Shown piece after piece: positions 34,501-43,120 of a stretch of DNA of 64,000 bases. The position numbers and the translations under genes were made by a program. The notes beneath the pieces were generated by a model that was given only the letters and a program-made list of their open reading frames with translations, ran no database searches and was not told the DNA's origin. Every line of letters begins with the position of its first letter. Positions within the stretch are counted from its first letter, which is position 1. Source of the stretch: Heterotrichella gracilis (Eukaryota > Sar > Xanthophyceae > Tribonematales > Xanthonemataceae); assembly GCA_032358255.1 (NCBI GenBank), contig JAULBX010020188.1, positions 16,171 through 80,170 of the forward strand, read 5' to 3'.

Positions 34501-35283
34501 CAACACATTCACACTGGTGCCATCTGCGTTGGGCAAGGAGCCCCACGCCTGCCGCTCCAACTTGGTGGCGGTGCTGGATGGATACTTTGCAAAGGGGGGC
34601 CACCACCTCAATGTGAATGTACTCAACAGGTGGGTGTGGGGATGAAAGTAGCTTTAAGATGGAGGGAGGAAGGAGGGGTGTTGGTTGGGTGTGGGGTTTT
34701 GAGTGTGGTGCTTAGGGTGTATATAGCGCGACATAAGGGTTTGGGCAAGGGTTCGGGGCTTGCCGCTCCAACCTGGTGGCGGTGTTGGATGGCTACTTTG
34801 CAAAGGGGGGCCACCATCTCAACGTCAACGTACTCAACAGGTGGGTGTGGGGTGAAAGTAGCTATAAGGTGAAGGGGGGGAGGAGCGTTGGCTGGTGTGG
34901 CATTGGGGGTGCTATTTAGGGTTGTATGTGCACGTCTATAGGATTGCGGATGGAGTTTAGACACTGCCTGCCGCTCCAAGCGGGTGGCTACCCGGTACTT
35001 GGTGCCTACTTTGCAAAGGGGAGCACCTGGATACCACTAGTTTTGGCTTCATATGCTCAATGCCTGTGCACGCCAGCATCCCTTGCAACGCTCTCCCATT
35101 GCACCCCCTGACATTGCCATTCCCCCACCAACCCACAGGGACATGCTGGTAGACGCCGTGGCGCACCCTGAGCGCTACCCTAACCTCACCGTTAGGGTTT
35201 CGGGCTATGCGGTGCACTTTTCCAAGCTGACTCACGAGCAGCAATTGGAGGTCATCGCCCGCACATTCCACGACACGATGTAA
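25540..35283 (+). CDS. PFL1: Pyruvate formate-lyase (formate C-acetyltransferase)
   Basis: Glycyl-radical enzyme converting pyruvate and CoA to acetyl-CoA and formate in anaerobic algal fermentation; it needs a separate radical-SAM activase. Exons: 25540-25656, 26343-26509, 26764-26880, 27252-27465, 27853-28038, 28418-28499, 29325-29430, 30096-30204, 30694-30797, 31500-31676, 32031-32250, 32491-32691, 33069-33259, 33553-33777, 33968-34099, 34426-34629, 35139-35283. All phases agree, giving 898 residues. Catalytic Cys561-Cys562 lie in GIACCVSAM and the radical Gly873 in RVSGYAVHF, close to the C-terminus as in the family. Other landmarks: [71 protein letters not shown]. Residues 1-135 precede the conserved core and are unusual. 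[19 protein letters not shown] within them resembles a mitochondrial presequence, so exons 1-2 might belong to an upstream transcript form. Confidence 0.93.
25780..26258 (+). repeat. Three donor-side copies of PFL exon 1
   Basis: Ends at 25855, 26040 and 26258. Each repeats [12 protein letters not shown] and the CCAGGT donor; the middle copy has lost the donor GT (CCAGGGACCC). Spacing 185-218 bases. The triplicate CATGACCCTAGACTGTAGTC (26098-26150) lies between them. Confidence 0.8.
26910..27180 (+). repeat. Two acceptor-side copies of PFL exon 4
   Basis: Bases 27050-27150 repeat [24 protein letters not shown] with mutated acceptor. Bases 26917-26965 keep only the FERFRGT segment. Both are followed by CATCCCAAAA.TGTTCAAAA. 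A donor-side copy ([20 protein letters not shown]) lies at 27590-27666. Confidence 0.8.
28165..28232 (+). repeat. Decayed donor-side copy of PFL exon 5
   Basis: Repeats [11 protein letters not shown] and the GATGCAGGTG donor but is broken by a stop in between. Confidence 0.7.
28239..28361. repeat. Telomere-unit fold-back between 50-bp direct repeats
   Basis: Two exact 50-base direct repeats (28239-28288 and 28312-28361). Overlapping their inner edges, GGTTTAGGGTTTAGGG (28280-28295) faces its reverse complement (28297-28312) across one base, a head-to-head telomere-type palindrome. Confidence 0.8.
28771..29250 (+). repeat. Five acceptor-side copies of PFL exon 7
   Basis: Copies begin near 28779, 28880, 28982, 29082 and 29206, each with a CTGCA(A/G)/CCGCAG-type acceptor and the codons for [12 protein letters not shown]. 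After 35-60 bases each passes into CCCTAAAACCCTAAACCC. The sixth copy (29325) is the intact exon. Spacing is about 100-125 bases. Confidence 0.9.
29559..29713 (+). repeat. Three 50-bp tandem repeats in a PFL intron
   Basis: Unit contains CCCTAAACCCTAGATTCATG and AGCCCTGAAGTCCAAACCCT followed by CTCGTTGGCAA; the third unit differs at a few bases. Confidence 0.85.
29860..30640 (+). repeat. Acceptor-side copies of PFL exons 8 and 9
   Basis: Bases 29869-29912 copy the start of exon 8 ([11 protein letters not shown]). Copies of the start of exon 9 ([12 protein letters not shown]) lie at 30394, 30507 and, badly decayed, 30600. All precede their intact exon. Confidence 0.8.
30880..30952 (+). repeat. 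Donor-side copy of PFL exon 9
   Basis: Repeats [21 protein letters not shown] and the TGGTGAG donor almost perfectly, downstream of the exon. Confidence 0.85.
31130..31415 (+). repeat. Two acceptor-side copies of PFL exon 10
   Basis: Copies at 31137 and 31319 repeat [20 protein letters not shown] and the VDAF start. The first has an in-frame TAA, the second decays after LDT. A donor-side copy with a stop lies at 31760-31842. Confidence 0.85.
32795..33450 (+). repeat. Partial copies of PFL exons 12 and 14
   Basis: Bases 32800-32870 copy [10 protein letters not shown] of exon 12 (donor side). Bases 33380-33450 copy [15 protein letters not shown] of exon 14 (acceptor side of the next intron), ending in a frame break. 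Confidence 0.7.
34185..35060 (+). repeat. Partial copies of PFL exons 15 and 16
   Basis: Bases 34195-34240 copy [12 protein letters not shown] (exon 15 end). Bases 34325-34370 copy [11 protein letters not shown] (exon 16). Bases 34757-34840 copy the exon 16 end with its donor. Bases 34965-35055 are a decayed version of the same. Confidence 0.75.
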
Positions 35284-36924
35284 GCGGAGCGCAGCTTTAA
35301 TGGGGAGGGTCATGCACTTAGAGCACTTTGTTGGCGCTTCGTTGGCTCCTCAAGCTAATAAGATTAATCAAATAAGTTCCTGGCTTTGATGTGTGGTGGA
35401 GGGAGGAGGGGAAGGGGGTTTGGGGGGGTTGTTGGTGTTGGGCTCCGGGATGCACTTTTGCAAGTTGACCCCACGATGGGAAGGGGGGCAAAGGGGGAAT
35501 GTGATTTTAAATCCTAAAGGGTTTGGTGTGATGATGTTATATATTTGAGATGAGGGACAAGCAGCTGGTGAATGATTGTAGACACCACTGCGCGATAAGC
35601 AGCGTGCATTAGGCTGTATCTGTTGTTTGAATAAGGGCAACTGTATCTGTTGTTTGAATAAGGGCAACAGAGGAGCGTTGACAGACTGCAATAAATTAAA
35701 TTGCAGTTTGCAAGCGTTCACAGTTGGAGAGTGGTTACGTTGTCAACTTCGACAGTGGGTTGTTCAATACTGCTAGACTACCGCCTTGTACACTCCCTAG
35801 TCAAACTTTGTCAATGACCAGCATACTGGATGTTGTGTCAAACTTGGCAACGCTCTGGACTTGGTCTGTTAATAAGTTATTAAGCACTTGGCATAATATA
35901 AATACACTCAAATGGGCACCTAGAATTACTGAAAAACACTCAGTGAAGTTGAACAGATATCCCTACGCTACGCCTGTGGGAAATAAAAACCCAGATCATG
36001 CAGCGATGATCAGGTATGTTTGGGCAACGAAATTAATATATTATTTTGTAGGGATATTAGTATATATTAGTATATATTAGTATATATTAGTATATATTAG
36101 TATATATTAGTATATATTAGTATATATTAGTATATAAGGGCAACGAAATTAATCAGGAAATTATGTAGGGATATTAGTTAGGTACTTATGTGGGGAATAG
36201 TAGTTTCAAACTGCATATTTGATCTTTTATTGGGTAATAAATGCTTTCAAGATGCGTTGTCCATCTCATCGACCAATAAGCCGAATTATATTGCACTAGA
36301 TTGTTTTGAACTTTGGCAATTGCGCGTGCAATCTGTGAAATGCGCAAAACCTTGATTAGATATAGAGGAATACTTACTGGTTCAGCTGAACTAGAAGCTT
36401 CCACAGTGGCAGCATGTGTCAAATGCTTTTAGAGGCTTTTCCCAATTGGAGTGAAATTCAATGGGTCAGTATGACATTGCCTATATTATCCGTGTTTGGA
36501 ATAGTAAGGGCAAATTGCTGTTGAATATCAGATGTGATTGCTGTTGAATATCAGATGTGAAATTGATACTGTAACAGTTCCAGAATTTCCTGTCATAAAA
36601 ACCTTGGTCTTGCATGGGGCTCAGTCTGGTCACGATGTGATCCCTGCCGCAGGGACCCACCGAGGCCTGCCGAAACGCAGGGGCCACCCACATTCACCCC
36701 CTTGAAGTAACTCGAGTTGCAACTTCACTTAGCAAAGTAGCTCACTGCTTTCATCCAAACTGGCAGAATTACATGACACTGTCAGATTCACGACGCGTCC
36801 AAAGAATGCAACTGTTAGACACTCTCCCCCTTGTCCCCAGTGCCACTCCAAAGCATACGTCCCTGCCCCCGGGATGCCTGCACTCCTCCTCCTGGAAAAA
36901 GCTTGATCTTTAAAGCTTGATCCT
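35284..36924. other. AT-rich spacer downstream of PFL
   Basis: Probably the PFL 3'UTR followed by spacer. It contains a duplicated TGTATCTGTTGTTTGAATAA (35616-35668), a duplicated GGGCAACGAAATTAAT (36019 and 36137) around the 10-bp microsatellite, and a short tandem GTTGAATATCAGATGTGA (36523 and 36543). No gene recognised. Confidence 0.45.
36051..36134. repeat. Minisatellite, unit TATATATTAG
   Basis: About eight near-perfect 10-base units between the two copies of GGGCAACGAAATTAAT. Confidence 0.9.
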
Positions 36925-37930
36925 TAGGGTAATTACAGCACCACCTCCGCATCAGGGAACAGTGCATCTGCCAGCAACGCGCACCGAGGCTCAGGGACAC
37001 CTCCAGCCCCCAGCAAATTATGCCCCTTATGTCCCAAGGCATGCCCATGTCCCCCACATTCCCTGGGGTGGCATCTCCCGGTATCTTGATGAAGCTTCAT
37101 CCCCTTTAGAGCAATTACAGCACCACCTCCGCATCAGGGAACTGCGCATCTGCCAGCAACGCGCACCGAGGCTCCAGCACCGGTGGCGACCCCAGGCCTC
37201 AGCTTTAAGCTGGGTTGCACCCCCATCTATGAGGGTGTCCCTGTCCCCCACACTCCCAGGAGCCGCATCTCCACACTCCTTGAGTAAGCTTGATCTTTAG
37301 GGTAATTACAGCACCATCTCAGTATCACAGCATCTCCCTGGGCACCCCTTCCAAGGGAAATTACAGCACCACCTCCGCATCAGGGAACAGGGCATCTGCC
37401 AGCAACGCGCACCGAGGCTCCAGCACCGGTGGCGACCCCAGGCCTCAGCTTTAAGCTGGGTTGCACCCNNNNNNNNNNNNNNNNNNNNNNNNNNNNNNNN
37501 NNNNNNNNNNNNNNNNNNNNNNNNNNNNNNNNNNNNNNNNNNNNNNNNNNNNNNNNNNNNNNNNNNNNGCACCGGTGGCGACCCCAGGCCCCACCTCCAA
37601 ATTGGGTTGCACCCCATAGGCATGTCCCTGCCCCCCACACTCCCCGGGGTGGCATCTCCCCACTCCTTGATCAAGCTTGATCGTTAGGGTAATCACTGCA
37701 CCACCTCAGTATCACAGCATCTCCCTGGGCGCCCCTTCCAAGGGAAATTACAGCACCACCTCTGCATCAGGGAACAGGGCATCTGCCAGCAGCGTGCACC
37801 GAGGCTCCAGCACCGGTGGCGACCCCAGGCCCCACCTCCAAATTGGGTTGCACCCCATAGGCATGTCCCTGCCCCCCACACTCCCCAGGGTGGCATCTCC
37901 CCACTCCTTGATTAAGCTTGATCTTAAGGG
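36925..37930 (-). repeat. Array of copies of the stop-containing last exon of the TPR gene
   Basis: Copies at about 36938, 37119, 37363 and 37750 (plus one or more interrupted by the gap) repeat the minus-strand codons for LEPRCALLADALFPDAEVVL with their stop. Spacing about 180-245 bases. CACCGGTGGCGACCCCAGGC is common to most of them. Confidence 0.8.
37469..37568. other. Assembly gap (100 N)
   Basis: Exactly 100 N, a conventional placeholder of unknown true size, inside the tandem array of exon copies; the repeats on both sides are the likely reason assembly failed. Confidence 0.98.
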
Positions 37931-37933
37931 CAA

Positions 37934-40900
37934 TCACAGCACCACCTCCGCATCAGGGAACAGTGCATCAGCCAGCAGCGCACACCGCGGCTCCAGCATC
38001 AGTGGCGTCCCCAGCCCCCACCGCCCCCCACCAGCCGCCCCCTGCGCCTGCTCCACTGGCAGGAAGAGGGTGGTGCGCTTGTGGGTGGGTGTGGTGAGCT
38101 CCACAAACACCCCATCGGTGGTGGTGTCGTCCCCAAGGGGCCACACCCCTGCGTGCCACACCTGCGGGAGGGGGAAGTGTGTATGTGTGCGGGTGGGAAG
38201 GGGAGGAGGGGGAAGATACCCATGCACATGTGGGTTGGCCGTGGCTAATAAAGTATGGAATGACAATCTACCACCAGCGCCGCCGCCAGCGCTGTTGCAC
38301 TGCTGTGCTGGCCACGCACAAACACTACACCCTAGACTAGGGTTTTCCTACTCTAGGGTTGTGACCCCACCTGCGGGTAGCGCACATCCTTTTTTTGGCA
38401 CCACCAGCAAGGACCGGTGCGCTGGTATGCTGCCCCGCACTAAACCTATACCCTAGTCTAAGGTTTCCACCCCACCTGTGGGTAGCGCACATCCTTCTTT
38501 TGCACCACCAGCGCCGCCGCAAGCGCCGTTGAGCTGCTGTGCTGCCCTCGCACAAACCCTACACCCTAGACTAGTTTTTTTCCCAATCTAGGGTTTCCAC
38601 CCCACCTGTGGGTAGCGCACATCCTTCTTTTGCACCACCAGGGCCGCAGCAAGGGCCGTTGAGCTGCTGTGTTGGCCCCGCACGAACCCCGCCATCTGTG
38701 TCATGTTGTAGGATGAGAAGCAGCAGGAATCCACTTGGATCTTGCCAGTGGCCTCCTCGTGCAGCATGATGAGGATGCTGGGGACGGACCCAGTCTCCTG
38801 CGGGGATTAATAGGTACGGATTCGGGATTTAGAACAGCGGGAGGGGATGCTGGAGGGTGAATTCCCTCAGTGTGACAATGGGTGTGTGGAGGGTGGAGGA
38901 GCATGGGGGGGGGGGGAGCAGCATGCATGACTCTACTTGGATCATGCCAGTGGCCTCCTCAGGCAGCATGATGAGGATGCTGGGGACGGACCCAGTCTCC
39001 TGTGGGGATTAGTATATTGTGGATTCGAGGAATCATAATAGCGTAAGGGGATGCTGGAGGGTGGGTGTCCCAATTGTGGCAATGGGGGGGTATATGTGAA
39101 GGGTGGAGAAGTGTGAAAGGGTGTGATGGTCAGCATGACTCCACTTGGATCATGCCGGTGGCCTCCTCGCGCAGCATGGCAAAACCCTAAACCCTGAAAG
39201 CCCGCCCCACCTCAAATTTGCTCTTGGCGTCCTGGACCACCCCAGCCAGAAAAGACTCCTCTTTTTCATTCAGCGGCTCGGTGTTGCGTGGGTAGCCAGA
39301 GAGCGGCCCGGCCGCTTTGTTCCTCCCACCCGCTTTCTTGAGTATCTTCCCCTGGGTCCCCGCTGGAGCAAAAGCTCCTTTTGGACCCTCCGGTGGGGTT
39401 TGGCCAGGCCTGTCCCCGATGGTCTGCGGGGCATGTAGGATTTAGGGTTAACCATTTAGTTTTGCAACGCTTTAGTGTTTAGGGTTTGCGGTTTGGTTGC
39501 ACCTGTTCCCGATGATCTGCAGTATATGTAGGGTTTGCACCGTGGACCCTACTGGTTGTGCATGTGTGTTGGCCCGGGGACCGATGCCCTCCACAGCCGG
39601 CATCTGCCACCTCGAACCCTAGATTAGACACCCATGCACCCTCACCGTCTATAGCTAGAATCCACCGTCCCCACTCCCATCACCCCTCTCCCCAGCATAA
39701 TCCCCCCCCACCTCACCCCCCCCCCACCCCACCGCCAGCATGTCCGTTAAGTCCTCCAACGCCCCCCACCTTGAACGAGCCTAATCCCCCCCATCCCCAC
39801 CCACCCACTCCACCACACACCACCACCCACCCACCTCCAGCAAGTCCTCACACTCATCCAACAGCCCCCGCAGCGCCTTGTTGCGCGGTTCAGCCAATTT
39901 TGCCCTCTCAAGGTCTGTCACTGCACGGCTGTATGCCCCCAGCCCCTTGTACCCCTCAGCCCGTCTGAACAGCGCCTTCACACACAGCCGGTCCAGTGCT
40001 AGGGCCAGGTTGCAGTGCCTGCAGGAGGGTGTGATTGAGCTTAGGGTTTTGGAAAATTTAAGGTTTTAGGGTTTCAAGTCTGTAGGGTTTCTAGGGTCGA
40101 CGGAGATGTGTTGTACCTCTCAGCGCGCCTGAACAGCGCCTTCACACACAGCCGGTCCAGGGCTAGGGCCAGGTTGCAGTGCCTGCGTGTATAGGGTTTT
40201 AAGGGTTTAGGGTTTAGGGTGCTTTAGGGTTCCCCTCGGCCCGACTGAACAGCGCCTTCACACACAGCCGGTCCAGGGCTAGGGCCAGGTTGCAGTGCCT
40301 GCATGTATAGGGCTTTAAGGGTTTAGGGTTTAGGGTGCTTTAGGGTTCCCCTCGGCCCGCCTGAACAGCGCCTTCACACACAGCCCGTCCAGGACTAGGG
40401 CCAGGTTGCAGTGCCTGCGTGTATAGGGTTTTATGGTTTCGGGTTTATGGTTTAGGGTGCTTTACGGTTCCCCTCGGCGCGCCTGAACAGCGCCTTCACA
40501 CACAGCCGGTCCAGAGCTAGGGCCAGGTTGCAGTGCCTGCGTGTATAGGGTATTGAGGGTTTAGGGTTTAGGGTGCTTTAGGGTTCCGCCCAGCGCGCCT
40601 GCGGATGGGTTGGGGCAGGGTCATGGAGCGAATGTGCAGTTTTCTTGTTGTTGTATTTTATGAATTTTGTGGTTGTGGCGACGCGTGGTTTTAGGGTTTA
40701 CAAGGTGTGAAGTTTTAGAGTTTTAAGGTCAGGGTTAGGGTGCTCACCGCCTCCTGCAGGCTGTCTAGGGTTTAGGGTTTAGAGTTTAGGGGTTTAGAAT
40801 GCGCACTTGATTGCCTCCTGCAGGCTGTTCTGCTTAAGCAGCGCCGCAGCTGTGTTGCATGCAGGGTGATTGCCAGCTCATTGACTTTAGGGTTTACAAG

Positions 40901-41924
40901 GTATATTTTAGGGTCTTAAGGTTTCAAGTTTAGGGTTAAGGGTTCTCACTTCATGGCCTCCTGCAGGCTGTCCTGCTTGAGCAGCGACGCAGCTGTGTTG
41001 CAGTGAAGGGTGACTGCCAGCTCATTGGGTTTACAAGGAACATTTTAAGTTTTCCAAGGTCAGGGTTTTTTGCGTGCTCACTTCATCTCCTCCTTCAGGC
41101 TGTCTAGGGTTCAGGTTTAATATTTAGGGTTTAGGTTGCGCACTTAATCGCCTCCTGCAGGCTGTCCTGCTTGAGCAGCGCCGCGGCTGTGTTGCAGTGC
41201 AGAGTGACTGCCAGCTCATTGGCCCATGCGGTGCCGATCAGGGGGGGGTGGCTGACCCTGTCGAGGGCCTGGGCATATGACTCGCATGCCTGCTGCCACC
41301 TGGCGCTGGTGAAGTGCTTGTTGCCCTGCGTTTTCAGGGCCTCCACTCTGCAAGGGGGGTGTAGAAATGATGAGTGCACATCCAGAGTGGCTTTAAAAAC
41401 CCTAAACCCTAATCACTATAATGGTGACTGATTGTTACAATCAAGTGTTTACCAACCTACAGGTTTTGGTGCGCTTGCAGCACTGCAGATCCATCCCCGT
41501 TCACATTTTATGCTGAGTAAAACAATCACCAGCCGAGTGCCGGCTCGTTGCACATTGCAGGCCATCAGCAGCAGGCGATTAAAGGTTTAGAGCTCAAGGT
41601 TTTTGGGATACATTTGCGGTGATGCCTTGGTTACCTTCGGATTGCCTCCCCATGCTCCGGTGAGGGCTCCGCTGGCGTGGCCCCTCCTGGAATGACCCCG
41701 ATGGGTCTGGGCACAGCGGAAGTATCTGTATCCAGTAGGTTCCTCTGTGCAGCTGCTGCCTCGGCTTCAGTGACAGTCATAGCAGCAGCTGGTGGTGTGC
41801 TGATTGGGGGAGTGGACAGGAGGGGAGGCGCCTTTGGCTGAGGCGCAGTGTAGGAGTGGTCGAAAGGATGGGGTCCAGATTTGCAGCTTGGCAAGAATGA
41901 AGGGATTTGGTCGGAACTAATCAT
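37934..41924 (-). CDS. TPR-repeat protein with unrecognised C-terminal domain
   Basis: Six exons join in phase to 436 residues: 41635-41924, 41144-41347, 39835-40018, 39211-39423, 38606-38797, 37934-38161. Residues 1-97 are Pro/Ala-rich and disordered-looking. Residues 98-226 form about three TPR helix pairs (EALKTQGNKHFTSARWQQAC, ELAVTLHCNTAAALLKQ, CVKALFRRAEGYKGLGAYSR), the type that binds Hsp90/Hsp70 tails or other peptides. Residues 227-297 are basic and Gly/Pro-rich. The last 140 residues contain SVPSILIMLHEEATGKIQVD, QMAGFVRGQHSSSTALAAA and VFVELTTPTHKRTTLFLP. They look folded, but I do not recognise the family. The start at 41924 is the first ATG after a possible acceptor; an upstream exon is possible. 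The donor at 41143 (AA|GTGCGC) is set by phase. Confidence 0.7.
38330..38570 (-). repeat. Donor-side copies of TPR-gene exon 5
   Basis: Two copies (about 38365-38430 and 38470-38535) repeat ALAAALVVQKKDVRYPQ and the CAGGTGGGG donor, each separated by a CCCTAGACTAGGGTTT palindrome. Confidence 0.75.
38935..39180 (-). repeat. Acceptor-side copies of TPR-gene exon 5
   Basis: Bases 38936-39005 repeat ETGSVPSILIMLPEEATG with its acceptor and the following intron. Bases 39135-39180 keep only the LREEATG segment. Confidence 0.75.
40079..40620 (-). repeat. Four acceptor-side copies of TPR-gene exon 3
   Basis: GAACAGCGCCTTCACACACA recurs at 40131, 40247, 40363 and 40484 (116-121 base period). Each minus-strand copy has an acceptor, codons for HCNLALALDRLCVKALF, then a TTTAGGG-rich junction (plus strand). 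Confidence 0.9.
40745..41115 (-). repeat. Donor-side copies of TPR-gene exon 2
   Basis: Copies near 40800-40870, 40955-41020 and a short one at 41090 repeat the NTAAALLKQDSLQEA codons and a GT donor; some have deletions that break the frame. Confidence 0.8.
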
Positions 41925-43120
41925 GCCCCTGCAGATGGAAAACTGTGTTGCAAGTGTTGGGTTGTGGTATGATCCGCCAAGTGAATAACTATGGGTACCC
42001 TGACTATGGATACATGTAGTGATGGGATGACTGGCTAAAGGGTGATTGGGGTGGTGTTCAGCTGTGCAGGTTGGCAAGAATGGATGGTTGGTCAAAGGTG
42101 CCCCTGCACCCATCGGCAGTGGACCAGTGGGACCAGTGTGAAGGGGTGTCTGCAGACATCAGCAATGGACACCTTGTGGCCTCAATTGGTACAAGGAGCC
42201 CTCAAGGACAACCACTGCAGTAGATAGACGCCTCTAGACTGTAAGATTACCCCTGGCGTACTTCGAAGCGTTTTGACTGCTACAGGGTGTGCACCCAACT
42301 CAAGAAGGGGTGTTGCGTTGTCGCGGGCATGCCACGCATTCCGACAGATTTGGAACTCAAAAAAAGGGGTGTACGCTGCCAAAAGGGGCCTGCGTTTGGT
42401 TTCAAACACTATCTGGTTCCGTAGACGGTTGCTGCACGGTCTGTAAAGCAAGGTGTCTGTTTGAGGGCTACTCGGCGCCTAGAAACGGTTCGTGTGGCAA
42501 TGGGACCCATTCGCACCTGTCGGCACCACCACTTCACGACTCCGAAGCCATGCCTTATCTCTGATGTTCCAGGTGGTTAAGTTCTAAGCTGGCTTTGCGT
42601 CAGAGACGGAAACGCCTTGTCCAGACTATGGAAAGCGTTGGTTAATCAGATGGGTTCAGGACCATGCATGCATATGCTGCCGAAGTGTGCTTTCTTTGGG
42701 TGTTGTGGGCGCTCGACGAGTTTTGTCCGGAGTACTGCTCGGAACGTCGCTCAAGTCCGAGTTTGAAAGTGCTGTGGTATTTCTTGTCTGTTGATGACAT
42801 CGTGTTCTTATTTTATTTTTATCTTTTCAAAAAAAAGGGTTTGTTTTCCAAAATACTTTTGCAATGATGTCCTCTACACCAAACCCCACCAAAATGCTAC
42901 TTTGCAGCGTGTAAACACCAGCCCATGTCTAATTACATAAATTGTGCTTCCTTGCATATCCACCGCCTCCATACGGTGCTGCTGTTACCTCCCACAGCAC
43001 TGACATCAGAAGCCATCCTGCACTGCTGCACCCCTCTTGCCCTCAAACAAAGGGCCAGCACTCGTCCTCAAGGACCAGCTGGCCTTTCAGTTTTAGTTTT
43101 AAAGGTCTACCTAGCCCACC
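41925..43120. other. Divergent spacer between TPR gene and SF3B2
   Basis: Shared 5' flank of two head-to-head genes. Bases 42055-42110 repeat the start of the TPR exon 1 region (TTGGCAAGAATG..GG.TTGGTC). The rest has no recognisable gene. An AT-rich run with AAAAAA lies at 42790-42860. No clear TATA box is assigned. Confidence 0.4.
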
